Notes: a model not told the origin generated them from the letters alone. Numbered from the stretch's first letter, positions 14,201-24,749 are shown. The stretch: DNA of 64,000 nucleotides from Strongylocentrotus purpuratus (GCF_000002235.5 NW_022145611.1:2470754-2534753); one strand, 5' to 3'. Program-made: numbers and translations.

Positions 14201-15524
14201 ATGCAAGAAACACCGAATAACATAAGTCTTCCGGTTGTTGAAATGTTTAACAGCTTTTGTAATAATATATGTTTGTTTATTTTGGGTTTTTTCATATTTT
14301 TTTAAACAGTTGATCAAATTGCAGGAGAACAAGAAGAAAGAGCTGAAGGATAGCATGAAAGAACTACAACAAAACCTCTCCCAAGAAGAAGATGATGTAA
14401 GATGTTCTTCAAATTATCTCTAAGGGACTTCTAATTTACAAAGCAAATGTACCATTACTCTTAAAGCCCCACTGTCCTACTTGTAGCTTCTTGCTCCTTC
14501 TATATAGAAAACTTCCCCAATCAGTGCCTGTTGGTCCCCCATGATCCTCTTTTTCTTATGTTAGTTGAGAGCTGACTTAATGAGATAGCCACCTGTCAGT
14601 GACCTCGCTGTGCGTTGTAATCCCTTCTGGCCCAGTAGTATTGACGGTCTTTAAAATATAAAGCAGACTTCATTATCAAGTATTTCAAGTTATTTATAAG
14701 GCATTTTATTGTTGTGAAAGGATTTAGTCAATGTAAACAGTTTTATTATAAGCTCGAAGAATATAATTCAATATTAATATGGATTGAGTTTTGGGGAACG
14801 CATAAATACATGTTATAGTTTCTGTGATAAACAAGATGATGCAGAAAAATGGACCATCCCAATCCAACATTTTGCTTTCAACTTCCAAATGTGTTTCTAA
14901 ATTTTGAATACTAGTGATTGTCCACCATTCAACTGCAGGGAGTGTACTAAAGAGAGGATAATGTGGAATTTCATTCTGTTTTGTGTTTAGATGGTATTGG
15001 TGATTGAGGAGGAATACAAGAAGAAGACCGACCATCTGGTTCAAGACAGGAAGTTCAAGCGATTGACCTCTGACACCAATGGTTCTATCAAAGCCATGGA
15101 TGATTTGTCCCCATCCGATGGAGGAGGTCAGAATGGTCTTAATGGTGACATGAAGAAATCAGCTAGTAGTGGTCTGAATGGCATGTCAGATGGTCCTAGC
15201 TCAGTGAGTGGTGGTGGTGATGTCCCAGACAGTAACGGATTGAACGGACACAGCAACGGGAACACGGGTAGCCCTGGACACCATGTCAAAGGTCATATGG
15301 ATACTGAAGTAGAAGTGCATGCCAGTGGGAGCCTTTACTCAGAGGAGGTCAATACAAACAACTCTGCTCAAACCCATTCCAATGGTGACATTGCCAATGG
15401 ACTTGAAAGCAGCAATACTATGGCAGATGAAGAGATAGTATGTAAGGACTTGGAAACAGGTGAAAGAAAAGTCTGTGATAGTCCAGCCCGGGTCAACCCT
15501 GTCGTGGAGTCCACCAAACTCTAA
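607..15524 (+). CDS. PLCB: Phospholipase C beta, 3' part of gene (13 exons, N-terminus outside window)
   Basis: PLC-beta enzymes are Gq-activated phosphoinositide phospholipases that split PIP2 into IP3 and diacylglycerol at the plasma membrane. Exons 607-761, 1243-1401, 2935-3034, 3712-3989, 4480-4684, 7267-7419, 10060-10103, 10835-11025, 11993-12062, 12344-12519, 13573-13726, 14310-14396 and 14991-15524 join without a frame break into about 767 residues. In order they give the Y-domain end ([11 protein letters not shown]), a C2 domain ([34 protein letters not shown]), an acidic Ser/Pro linker, a Lys/Glu-rich helical region matching the PLC-beta distal C-terminal domain, and an Asn/Gly-rich tail ending in Thr-Lys-Leu. 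Residues in the C2 region resemble vertebrate PLCB1-3 and PLCB4 about equally, so I do not assign a paralogue. The PH, EF-hand, X and most of the Y domain lie upstream. All introns are GT-AG except the one at 12063-12343. Confidence 0.95.
1243..1401 (+). CDS. PLCB: PLCB exon b: first half of C2 domain
   Basis: The acceptor is TATTGCAG and the donor is AAG/gtaaga. The exon is 53 codons, phase 0 at both ends. [20 protein letters not shown] is the standard first C2 strands of PLC-beta. Confidence 0.95.
1487..2455 (+). mobile_element. Non-autonomous Helentron/DINE-1-like (HINE) element in PLCB intron
   Basis: The 5' end carries ATGCCTCCGT with an inverted partner CCGGAGGCAT about 20 bases on. 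A (GTCC)n run follows at about 1543-1573. There is a block of ~151-bp tandem repeats, then ACGGAGGCAT again, a perfect 20-bp palindrome (TTCGACTGCGCGCAGTCGAA, 2425-2444), and CTAG (2452-2455) followed by T. Subterminal inverted repeats, a GTCY microsatellite and a 3' hairpin ending CTAG before T are the hallmarks of Helentron-associated elements. No protein is encoded. The exact 5' end is uncertain (1487-1500). Confidence 0.7.
1582..2330 (+). repeat. Tandem array, about 151-bp unit, five copies plus a partial one
   Basis: Units begin with CTCGTGATCGCGTTATCTGA or variants at 1582, 1733, 1884, 2035, 2178 and 2315. The first three spacings are exactly 151 bases and the last two shrink to 143 and 137 with more changes. 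Each unit carries AGGTCA half-sites one base apart. Confidence 0.9.
2935..3034 (+). CDS. PLCB: PLCB exon c: C2 domain core
   Basis: The acceptor is TTTCTAG and the donor is G/gtaagg. The exon encodes [20 protein letters not shown] and [10 protein letters not shown], near-identical in pattern to vertebrate PLC-beta C2. It ends in phase 1 with a split Gly codon. Confidence 0.95.
3346..3601 (+). mobile_element. tRNA-derived SINE in PLCB intron
   Basis: The head has Pol III-like boxes (TGGTCTAATAG near 3357 and GGTTCAAATC at 3401-3410). It is followed by the core CTCCACCCAGGTGTAAATGG and an A/T-rich tail (TTAATTATTAATG). The same core recurs at 22.3, 36.4 and 39.5 kb. It is not a functional tRNA gene because no closed acceptor stem is seen. 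Confidence 0.75.
3712..3989 (+). CDS. PLCB: PLCB exon d: end of C2 and start of linker
   Basis: The acceptor is CTCACAG and the donor is CCG/gtaggg. The exon completes Gly then [20 protein letters not shown] and [20 protein letters not shown], which closes C2. It then gives an acidic helical segment ([21 protein letters not shown]). Confidence 0.95.
4480..4684 (+). CDS. PLCB: PLCB exon e: Glu/Pro/Ser-rich linker
   Basis: The acceptor is TTTGTAG and the donor is TCAG/gtgagt. The frame continues from the previous exon as [20 protein letters not shown] and ends with a basic stretch, [10 protein letters not shown]. It is low complexity, as expected of the PLC-beta proximal C-terminal linker. There is no catalytic content. 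Confidence 0.85.
4685..7266 (+). other. PLCB intron, no recognised content
   Basis: About 2.6 kb of AT-rich sequence with poly-T runs near 7030-7110. Phase 1 at both borders would allow undetected phase-1 cassette exons, but none is evident. Confidence 0.6.
7267..7419 (+). CDS. PLCB: PLCB exon f: Ser-rich linker exon, symmetric phase
   Basis: The acceptor is CAACAG and the donor is CAAG/gtctgc. The 153-bp exon begins and ends in phase 1, so it can be skipped without changing the frame. It encodes [20 protein letters not shown] and the basic Ser motif IRSRSTPNL, whose RSRSTP fits the RSxSxP pattern for phospho-dependent 14-3-3 binding. The coding call rests on frame continuity and codon-like composition. 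This linker is not conserved in sequence across PLC-betas. Confidence 0.8.
8699..8841 (+). repeat. 11-bp minisatellite, 13 units, with one inverted unit at its edge
   Basis: The unit is CTGGTGTCAGA with variants, at 8699, 8710, 8721 and so on to 8831 without a change of period. Immediately upstream, AGTCTGACACCAG (8685-8697) is the exact reverse complement of 8710-8722, giving a 13-bp hairpin with a 12-base loop. Confidence 0.92.
9510..9665. mobile_element. MITE-like element with imperfect ~35-bp terminal inverted repeats
   Basis: The left end GGGCCCCATACACAATGG and the inverse of the right end (GACCCCATAACACAAAAC) pair over about 35 bases with mismatches, including CAATCAATYACAAA. It is 156 bp and non-coding. 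No clear target duplication was found. Confidence 0.6.
10060..10103 (+). CDS. PLCB: PLCB exon g: 44-bp microexon opening the distal C-terminal domain
   Basis: The acceptor is ATAAACAG and the donor is AAG/gtaaga. It takes the frame from phase 1 to phase 0 and encodes [15 protein letters not shown]. This resembles the TIEELK segment that opens the helical C-terminal domain of vertebrate PLC-betas. Confidence 0.88.
10325..10400 (-). mobile_element. Inverted SINE tail fragment in PLCB intron
   Basis: Read on the minus strand it gives CATGAGCGATACACAAGAAC followed by (ATT)n. It matches the 3' end of the SINE at 36.5 kb (CATGAGCGATATACAAGACT). Only the tail is present. Confidence 0.5.
10835..11025 (+). 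CDS. PLCB: PLCB exon h: basic helical C-terminal domain
   Basis: The acceptor is GTTGTAG and the donor is AACAC/gttagt. The peptide is a Lys-rich helix ([20 protein letters not shown], then [20 protein letters not shown]). This composition is typical of the PLC-beta membrane- and Gq-interacting helical domain. Confidence 0.93.
11170..11250. repeat. (CT)n microsatellite
   Basis: A CT- and CCT-rich pyrimidine tract ends in about 14 pure CT units. It lies in the intron after 11025 and accounts for the Ser/Leu-rich reading frames there. Confidence 0.9.
11588..11838. mobile_element. MITE-like inverted-repeat element in PLCB intron
   Basis: The left end AAGATGTATTGCCCTTTAGG and the inverse of the right end (AAGATGTTGTATTACCCTTT) pair, and both then run into GGTCGGTCGG-like sequence. 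Both ends carry A runs on the matching strand. It is about 250 bp with no coding content. Confidence 0.5.
11993..12062 (+). CDS. PLCB: PLCB exon i, ending at a GC splice donor
   Basis: The acceptor is TCCCGCAG. The peptide is [20 protein letters not shown] followed by EKE. The donor reads GAG/gcaagt, an otherwise perfect match to the GC-AG intron class. Using the nearest GT instead shifts the next exon into an early stop. Confidence 0.9.
12344..12519 (+). CDS. PLCB: PLCB exon j: helical C-terminal domain
   Basis: The acceptor is GGTCCACAG and the donor is AAGAA/gtaagc. It encodes [20 protein letters not shown] through [20 protein letters not shown]. The NQLKKL-like end matches the position of that motif in PLCB1. 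Confidence 0.93.
12520..13572 (+). other. PLCB intron
   Basis: AT-rich, with a short (ACAG)n run at about 12545-12564. No exon or element was recognised. Confidence 0.6.
13573..13726 (+). CDS. PLCB: PLCB exon k: helical C-terminal domain
   Basis: The acceptor is CCTACTAG and the donor is CAT/gtgagt. The peptide [20 protein letters not shown] continues as [20 protein letters not shown]. It is charged, helical and dense in Lys and Arg, in the Gq-binding part of the family domain. Confidence 0.93.
14310..14396 (+). CDS. PLCB: PLCB exon l: helical C-terminal domain
   Basis: The acceptor is TTAAACAG and the donor is GATGAT/gtaaga. The 29-codon exon is phase 0 at both ends and encodes [20 protein letters not shown]. 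It is also symmetric and so could be skipped in frame. Confidence 0.93.
14991..15524 (+). CDS. PLCB: PLCB last coding exon: helix end, Asn/Gly-rich tail, C-terminal PDZ ligand
   Basis: The acceptor is GTGTTTAG. The exon opens with [20 protein letters not shown], the end of the helical domain. It is followed by about 110 residues rich in Asn, Gly and Ser (NGLNG repeated), then an acidic stretch. The stop codon is TAA at 15522-15524. The last residues, VVESTKL, fit a class I PDZ ligand (S/T-x-hydrophobic-COOH), a feature vertebrate PLCB1-3 also have at their C-termini. Confidence 0.93.
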   Translation: MVLVIEEEYKKKTDHLVQDRKFKRLTSDTNGSIKAMDDLSPSDGGGQNGLNGDMKKSASSGLNGMSDGPSSVSGGGDVPDSNGLNGHSNGNTGSPGHHVKGHMDTEVEVHASGSLYSEEVNTNNSAQTHSNGDIANGLESSNTMADEEIVCKDLETGERKVCDSPARVNPVVESTKL

Positions 15525-16786
15525 CTTTCTGCAACATTACGCTACCCTGGCAACAGAACTTGTACCCTTGAATTTGCAAATACCTTGCTAATGATGCCTT
15601 CAGAAGAGAGTGTAAACCAAGCATAGAATTCACTATTTTATGTTTTTTACGATGAGCACATTTTCTTTTTATGAAGAAAAAAAATGATATAACAGTAAGT
15701 ACCAAAATCATAACCAGCCATTATAAGGTTTAGAACTCATAATTTTAGCTGCATTATATTTAGTACATTTATGTAACAATAATCATGTCTTTAGGAATTA
15801 CTATTGCACAAGGAATACCATTTTGTGTGTAAAGAATAACCGTAAATGTTATAAATATATTTGTATATGGTAGAACTACTAGAGATGGTTGTAAATGATG
15901 TATCGGTGCTTGGGTATGACAGATTTTTGTTTTATATAATGAACACATGCGTGTACAAAATGTAAATGATGTAAAGGTGTATATATATGGATATTTTTTG
16001 TTTTGTGTTTTGAATGGGTGGTTAAACAATTTGATACTAAAGTGTGTGCCTTCAGACCTATAGACTTGATTATATTAGTGAATACAAGGTTTATATTTGC
16101 TTTCAGCAGCAGTGATTTCCACTGCCTGCATTCAAATTTGTGTGTCTGACTTGCAGCCAGTGTTGTCTATAGGTGAATGCTCTCAATAGAAAGTCAATCG
16201 CCGGTCATTATCTAGATTTTAATCTGGAATTGGTATTGCATTGTTTCCAGATTATTCATAATGCAGTTTGTAGATGATACTAATGCACAACAAGAGGAAC
16301 AGAAAAAGGTTTTAAAAGAACTTAAATCAAGAATTAGTTATGATATTCACATGTTAAGAGGTGGCAACAGCATATGTACTGTCAAATAGAATTCATTTGC
16401 AGTGACTAGTCATGTACGATTGTGAATCTGTAATATGTTGACACACGTCAAGTGTAGAAGCCAAAGTTTTTATCTATGCCACTCAAATTTCACCCTCTCT
16501 TTAGTTCTTTTAGAATTGATTTTTAATTTGTTTTTATTCAGAGAGATGTGATGAAAACAGCACTAGAAGGAAATGTACAAACCGTAAATGGGTACATCAT
16601 AAAATTGAAATGTTTATGAAAATAGACAATATCATCTTTTAAAATGTAGCCTGTAATATAAATGTTTTTAATTTTCTCTTTTGTATTGAATCAGATTTTA
16701 CTTTACTCTCTCATGCTATCAAAACTTTTCTCTTTATTTGTGATTGGGTATTATGTTGTTGACTCCAACCTCTCACAAAATAAGTT

Positions 16787-17130
16787 CCAGGGCCGATACT
16801 CAATTCAATACTTAGAAGAAGTAAGAAATTTACTAAGTAAATTACTGAGCTAAGAACTTTACTTATCTCGTATTCAAAGCCAAAATCTAAGTAAAATCCT
16901 TACTGATAAGCATTGTGACATCACACGGTCAATCAAAAGTAATGCGCAATTAACGCGTCGCAGTAAATGCTATATAATATAATTGTGCGCAGGTTATGAT
17001 ACTGCATTAGAAAACCATATATGTGCCAATCAACTGAATATAAAAATTGGCTAAGTATTTTATCTAAGCTGAAGACTAAGTAACATACTCATATTTCAAA
17101 CTTAAGTATTGAATTGAATACGAGCCCTGG
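16787..17130. mobile_element. MITE with ~30-bp terminal inverted repeats
   Basis: The left end CCAGGGCCGATACTCAATTC and the inverse of the right end (CCAGGGCTCGTATTCAATTC) pair on through AATACTTAAG. It is 344 bp and non-coding. No clear target-site duplication is visible. Its start resembles the CAGGGCC start of the elements at 28.8 and 35.7 kb. Confidence 0.75.
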
Positions 17131-17665
17131 AAAGGAAATTATAGATTTTAAAATGAAAGAGCTTCTCTCTGCTTTTATTGTACGTACAAGAATATATTAA
17201 GCATCTGATTGAAGATAAAAGAAAAGTTGAGAATACCATTCCAATTATGAATCTTGGCCATCATTCCTGCTGACTTTCCCAAGCATGAAAAAGTGATGTG
17301 ATCTCAAAAAGTGTATATTAGGTTTATCTTTTCTTGAATATTCTTATGTACATGTAGGTTTATATGCAGTACTAAACGGTCTATATCTTGTGTGTATACA
17401 TTGAATGATAATTGATTCTTTTTATATAAGAGATTGCTAAATAACAAATGATTTTTATTTATATAAATATATATACATGTATCATATTTATATACAGAAT
17501 GAATGCTGTTATTTTGTATTTTAAAATGATGGCAATGTTAGTAGGTATGTTTTGTGAAGATGGACTAAACTGGTTGGTCTGTGTAAATATCTCATATAGA
17601 TGGTAACATGAATGTTGTGTGCAGATATACATACATGTGCAGTGCTATCAAAACATAAGTGTACT

Positions 17666-17671
17666 AATAAA
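17666..17671 (+). terminator. First canonical poly(A) signal after PLCB
   Basis: AATAAA, 2.1 kb past the stop codon. It is the first perfect hexamer found on this strand after 15524, but usage is unproven. Confidence 0.35.
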
Positions 17672-20600
17672 TGAGTCATGGAAATAGCTTATCAAAATAT
17701 GAAACTAAATAGTTGGATAATGCTCTTGCTATCACTATATCTTATAGGTAATTTTGTGCATATGCATAATATTCTGCTTGCACTTTCACATATAGTACTA
17801 GTAGGGCTGTTCATTACTATAATAACTGTCATTTAGGTTATTGATGAGAGGGGGGGGTGGATTAAAAGTAGTATTTCTATGCAATCTTGTATTTTAATCA
17901 AAACACAATTCATTAGGAAATGATGTTTAAAGATGCAAATTGCTGCTCTTTCCTATTGCCTATATATCTCTCTTTCTATCTATCACATATTTGTCCTCCT
18001 TTGTATTTCTTTTCTCCCTCCAAGTCCAAGTCTTTCTCTCTCTCTCTCTCCTTTCCTACCCTCCACTTTTCTTTGTTTTTGTCTTTATCTTGCTCTCACC
18101 CTTACTCCTCTTTGTATGTTGTTTCATCACCTCTCATAATAGTTCTATTTTCTATGTCCAAGTTTCTGTAATCTTCGATTCAAACACCGTAGCATCGGAA
18201 TGCACATTCTACAATTACTTTTTTTAAATGCAATTATTGTTTTTTGCGGAGTGTGTTCCAGAAAATGAGAAAGATTATCTTAGAATTTTTACACGATAGT
18301 GTAAAGATGCATAGTAGATTCACTGTAGGTGTTTCTAATAACCCATTTACAATATATATATATATATATTTGTAATTACAACTCACTGTCTGCCTAAGTT
18401 TATTCTTGACTTCTGGTAATTTGATTGCACAAAATCGAGCAGACTTACACTTCACACTAAGTATTTAAGACACTAATTAAGTGATGGTTGCTAAAAATGT
18501 ATAATAGCTGTGTACTGAGCTAAGGAAGAAAGTGAATGGAGATACATGTAGTTTCCCTGATAGTGTTTAGGCTCTAAAGCATGTGGTCCCATCCCCATAT
18601 GTGCGTGTTGTGCCTTTCATGAAATTTGATTTCCGAGACTTTTTTGTAAAGATTTTTGTAATAATTATTATATAGTTTCCTGTCTCATACCACCCAACTT
18701 GTGCAGGATAACGATATCAGAAGTATGTTCAGCTAGACTTTGTTTTAATGCTGTTTGTTGTTATCTGTTAATACCATCAGAGAGTCACATTCCTAAATAT
18801 TGAAGAAACAGAAAAAGATGAAAGTACACATGTGAAATGTTGTAGGTAACTTACTTTGCAAATTAGACTTTAATCATGAATAACTTTATTGCATTAAACT
18901 TTGCTGTTTTATGGGTATAGTGAAATCGGAATCGGGTATGTAGATACAATTTATATCAAAAGATTAAGTGGTGTTATAGCAGCTAAAATGATTTGGTCTT
19001 TGCATTTGGTCATTATCAAAATTAATCTTGTAGCTGTATATACTGAAATCCACCATAAACATGGCTACCAATATTGCTTATGCTCCAAATTAATTCAGGA
19101 GAAAATGATGCTGTTAGAAATCTATTATGACAAAAATATGTTTTTCTTTCTTCAAATGATTGCAGGACTACAGGTGTACTGCCATAGAAGGCTATTTATC
19201 ATTCTTTACAATTATACCTTATACTGTATTATTGAGTTTTATGAAATATCTTTTATGCCATTTTGCTGAGCATTGGTATTGCTGTGCTAAATTGTGTTTC
19301 TATGTTGTATTTCCCAATGAGGCTATTGAGTGATGCATGTTGAGTGATGTATAGAGCAACTCATCTCATGCCGGCCGGCCGGAGTGCTAGAAAGGTCTTC
19401 TCCCTCTCAGCACACAGACAGCTAAGTCCAAACTGTCTGCGTAAAGTGTCAGTTGAAGGGAAAGCAAGGTTATGTTTCAAGGATTTTTTGAATGATTTTA
19501 ATTCCTCTCTAATAATTTGACCAAGGAACATAATTATGAGTGCCTTTTGTTAGGATAAAGGTAATTTGATGCCATTATCACTTGTATTGTAGAGTAATAA
19601 CTATATATGAAATCAGTGAATCAAGATCACATTGCACCCAACTATATTACTTATGAGAGAGGAACGATTGCCGCTTATTTTTAAATTGTTTTATGAAATT
19701 TTAAAAAATTGTACAAATTCACCAGCACTCAATACATATTTGAATATTTTGCACTTTTTTCTTCCTATGTTATCTTAAAAGAAACTCTAGGATCAAAATA
19801 TTTCTCACACCCCAACAACTAGATATGAGTTGTTTTAAATCAACATGGCCATTGTTTTTTGTTATTGAAATATTAGACAATTTGAATATCTTCTCACACG
19901 ATTTTATGATTATAAACACGTTCAAGTCATTTTGACAGAGATTTTCAACAGATTTTTATTTTGCAATTATTTATCGCAAAGAAGCATTTAAACTGCTCTG
20001 TCAGTATCTTTTCTAAATGTTTTATAGTTTGAAATACTGTGAGTTGTGAAGTACATGTCGGATGATTGTTGATATATTCTGATCTATGAAAGTCCTTTAT
20101 AAGGTGCTTGTTAGTATAATATAACTCCTCATTTAAGGTGGTATTCATAATCTTCAAGCCCTCTCTATATAAATAGAATCCAATTATGTCAGGGAGAAAT
20201 AACCCATCGTGTATTGGAGAAAGCATATGCATTGCATTCTGAAGAGAGGGGATTGCTTTTATAAATTGAAATTATCTTTGATGAATATTATTACCTTTTT
20301 AAACTACAATGTATCTTTAATATGCACTGGTGGTGTTACTCGGATTATGCTTTCATTTTGATTATTCAAGATTTATATTGTTTTTTAAAATGTACAATTG
20401 TACTTTTCCCTAAGCAATGTTCATGTTCTAATTTAGTATATATGCAAGTATTTTATTATGGTCACTCTATATATATTTTTTAATGATGCGCTATCCAGAC
20501 ATTGCTTGCTTTAGGAATGTAAGGTATATTATTTGTAAATTATAATCAAATTTTAGTGTTTGATTGATCAAGCAGATTTCTCATTATAGAATGCACATTT

Positions 20601-22279
20601 GTGAGAAAGAAAGGTCCTGATACATAAGATGTGACTTTGAAATTCTTGCAAAATGATAGAATTTCAGCCATTTGTTTGTCGCAATTACTACTCTAATAAC
20701 ACTGCCTGTGAAAGGGAAATTTAGAAAATGATGTGAAAACAATTTTGACATCATTAATAGTTACATATTCTCAAAATCATTAAAAAGTGGTATCAAATCA
20801 TTTGCCAATACTTCTAGTCTAATAGCAAAAAGGTATGGAAAGGATTAGACATACAAAAAAAATTGAGATGAGAAATGATCAGATTCCTTTTATTTTAATT
20901 GACAGAAAGTTAAAGTAACGCAATTGCGTGAACATGATTTGAATGGGATGTAGAATAGGGTATTGAAATTGCCCTTAACATGATTTTTGGAAAAAGAATG
21001 GTTGCAATTGTGAAAAGGCAGCAATTTGTTTGGTAATGTCACTCGAATGATGAATACGATAAGATACAATTTGAAGTAAGAGAGATAGTATGGTACAGTA
21101 TGAAGCCTACATATTTGATGATCTAATTACCATTGAAGATATGGAAGGGTTTCAAAAACAAATCTTCAGTCAAGCGATTTTTATGAAATATATGTGAAAT
21201 AAGTTCAGAAAATGATGAGAATTTTTGTTGGTAAAAGTGGTGCAAGAAACCTATTTTGTTTTAATCAATTGTAATCTGTTGATATCATTCAGGACTTAGT
21301 CTTCTTTAAGTTTTCTAGGAGAATGTTTGGTTGTTTGCAAGACTTGATATAGTTTTGAGAAATGATAATTTGTTGTTATCTATGTATTTTAATCACAGTG
21401 CAGTTAGAAATAAGGCTGAAGGGGCAGCTCATGCAATGACATTTTATTTGGTATAAATGTAGATGTTTTTTTTTTATCTTAATTGGTAATGCATACGGGG
21501 AAATTGGTATGATAATTCCATGAATAGAAATATATGTATTGTAGAATTTTAATTTATGTATTATACTAATCAAAATTCTATTTTAAAATAAGTACATTTT
21601 CAAAACTCAGAATGGGTGATGGAATAATTTTACAATTTTTGCCTGTCTGTCCCCTGCTTCTTGGTATCCCTATAACATATATAAACACAGGGCTTACTTT
21701 ATATTAAGCAATACACCTTTTCATTAAATGCCCTGTGTCAGACACTGCAAAAATATCTCTCTTCGTGTACATTCTACATGCTTAGGATATAAACCTCTGC
21801 AGTGAATGAATGTGGATGCTTTATCCAGCATGCAAGGATATAGGTTGGGATTAAATTGGTGCAAATCTTTTTGAATGTTTGTATATCTAGCACCACTATT
21901 GGAACATCTTACTGGGTATTGAAGTACATCTCATGTTAAACACTTGGAAAAGGTGCATTTAAAATAAAGGAAAATATTTACATGACATTGTTTTGTGTTG
22001 GTTATGTGCCTTTTGTATGGGAGTGTTTGTTTGTCTATTTTAAGCAGAAGTTGTGTCACCTTCCTTCTCCAAGTCCCTTCTGAACATGTACCTATGGTTC
22101 CTCTTCAATTGGAATCCAGATATATATTTAGCCATTTAACTTTATTAACATATCAGGGAGAAATTGAGTACAATATTTGATATGGTACTAGGCTGGTAGT
22201 ATGAGTCTTTAAATCTTGCCCAAACTTCATTTATGATGATCCAACCACTTTCAAATGCATTATTACATCCTTTCATCCT
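17672..22279. other. AT-rich stretch, no gene recognised
   Basis: It holds a CT-rich tract at about 18000-18065, a short (TA)n at 18352-18370 and a GGCCGGCC palindrome near 19373. The rest is unique-looking AT-rich DNA that may be either extended 3' UTR or intergenic. Confidence 0.5.
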
Positions 22280-22487
22280 TTCACTTGACATTGATCTACA
22301 TTTGCCACACTCCACCCAGTTGAAGTAAATGGGTACCTGGTTGGAATTTATTCCTTGAAACGCAGCGCGCGTAACAGCTGCACTGCTAAAGCCAGGGTAA
22401 TTATGCTGCATTATTGTAGAGCGCTTAGAGACTTCTGACAAAGTAAGTGTTAGGCGCTATATAAGCACTGTAATTATTATTATTTCA
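22280..22487 (+). mobile_element. SINE, 3' two-thirds, (ATT)n tail
   Basis: CACACTCCACCCAGTTGAAG, AAATGGGTACCTGG and a tail of TAATTATTATTATT match the core seen at 36.4 and 39.5 kb. The tRNA-like head upstream is too diverged to recognise. Confidence 0.7.
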
Positions 22488-24749
22488 CTTTGCAAACTAG
22501 ACCTAGATAGTAATGTCAGCGTATGATCTTCTCTACCATCATGGTTTATTATCAGATACAGGAGTAAATATGTCCTGATTAAAAATACTTAACTCAAATT
22601 AAATTGACAAATATTCATATTAATTCTTTATATACCATGCACATAATTGAAATGAATTCAATTGAATTCAATGCCACATTTGCATTAAAAGTACAGAAAC
22701 ATAGTTATATACAAGTAAACAAACATTAAATACATGCAACTTAAAAAGATAAAAGGACAAATTCAAACGACTTGAAAAATGTAAATTGTGTAAAAACTTA
22801 TGTCCATGATCCCGTACTGTTAAGAAGCATTTATTCAAGTCTAAAGACAACATAAAGCACACCAAGCAATAACACACAATATTGTTATTATTAAAAGGTA
22901 AGAATGTTATTGCATTCACTATCTATTAGAAAATTACTCAATATATACTATGTTAGTCTTTCCTTATATTCACGTTAAAAAAAAAAAAACTTTAATAATT
23001 TTTGATAATTCATTTCACAATATGGGACCTCTTCACCGAACAATTCTACTTCCTGTGCCACATTGTATTTATCATGGAATAGATACCAAAAGACTTTGAT
23101 TCAAATGATTTTTATTTCTCATGCAAAACATAATACAAGAATAATATTATTATATCACAACAAATATGCAATGAAACGACAAATATAATGGAAAAAGCAC
23201 GAGAAAAGAGGAACTAACTTGAAGCAGGGCTTGTTGAAGTGTTAGTTCCTCTGTTTTACAATAAAACATGAACAAAGTATGCTTAGAAATCAATCAATAC
23301 ACAAATATGTAGCTAAGATTATTCAACTGTTTCAAGTGCTAGATGTTAATAGGGTTGACAAACGAACGACCGTGCAATGAGTCGAAAGCAACCGGTCTTA
23401 ACTTTCAGATGCATGTAAATACGCTGCTCTCTCTCAAAAAGATTGGATATACCTGTAATCGGAACTGATTCTTCACATTCAAACTGTAGAGTAGACTTAT
23501 GCATTCAAGGTGACACTAGTTTAACAAATGTAAATCGTTTCAGGAGGCAGTCATGCCTGGAAAAAAGGCAATCTACCCCAAAATATCATTCTCAGCGGAA
23601 CGAGGAGGTTAAATGCCCAGCAAGTGACCCTCATCTGTGGGATATTATAAAGAAGGCACGGAAAGATATTTCCAGTGACTACCTCCATAAGTTGCCCAGC
23701 CTTTATCCCCGTTATCTCCTGCAGTGGTCGCCGCCAAGGCAAGGTTCTTTGATGAGAAGTATCTATGATTCGACCATGATACTTTTATAGTTGAGACAAG
23801 GAAATGAGCAATGTAATAAAGGAAATTACGAAATGATTGGATCATCAACAAATTTGCAGAAACTTAAAGGTATTATGATCCTTCACAAAGTACTAACCTA
23901 GCACAAAAAGTGACAAAGAAATAATAGACTTGTAATGACAACTATCAAAAGGACTGTTGTATGCGATTCAAAGTATTATTATGCTTAAAACTGTTTAACG
24001 ATGCACTCTGAATGGCCCGAATTCACAAAGGCGGTTTCACTTAACCCATGGTTTAAACCATCATTTACATAACCCATGGTTTAAAAATTAGCGCAATGAC
24101 AATGACAATTACTCTCATGTCACCTACAATGGGGTATTGGAGAAGTTTACAATCAGTTTGAATTTGTCAATTTAACACTGTACAATATACAATTCGAATC
24201 AAATTAATGTTGATCAGTAAAAAATAACACGATCTACAATAGTGAGAAAAATTATGATGATAATACTAGTAACTATAATAATAATAATAATAACAACATT
24301 AATAATGCTGCTTGTAAGTGTCGGCTTGCATGGTGATGTAGATATACATTAAAAAAAACTCAAGAAAGATTACCGAGAGTCCTTTTTAGGACTCCTCAAT
24401 CCTCCCTCTCTCTCACATGGTGCAGCCGCAAGCCTACTGTATAACATTAATAATGATAATAATAATGATATTATTATAATATTAATTATATTTACAAAAA
24501 ACGATAATTAATGACAACATTGATGGAAGCAATTGAAAAAGAAAGTTACTAGCACCAGTAAATTGATATTTGAATTAATGAATTACTGAAAATATTCTTG
24601 ATATCAATTTAATAATTTGATATAAGAGAAACATGACGTGTTTTGTGCAAATACTTAACTTAATGAAAACGAAGCATTATTTTTCGACAGAATTTTACTA
24701 AGTTTTAACGTGTTTGTACATTATTGGAGTTAAAAATCTTATCCATTTT
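22488..24749. other. Gene-poor stretch
   Basis: It contains poly-A at 22979-22991, a repeated TAACCCATGGTTTA motif in a likely MITE fragment at 24015-24100, and (AAT)n tracts flanking a small GAGTCC/GGACTC hairpin near 24380-24400. No coding evidence. Confidence 0.5.

Larger units (their letters stand above)
15525..17671 (+). other. PLCB: Probable PLCB 3' untranslated region
   Basis: AT-rich sequence follows the TAA stop with no open frame of note. The first canonical AATAAA is at 17666-17671, and a later one lies at 21963-21968. The 3' end is therefore unresolved. An inverted-repeat element lies at 16787-17130 inside this span. Confidence 0.45.

Noticed and set aside
22300-22330. Separate gene exon from the local open frame
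   Set aside because: The frame is made of SINE core sequence.
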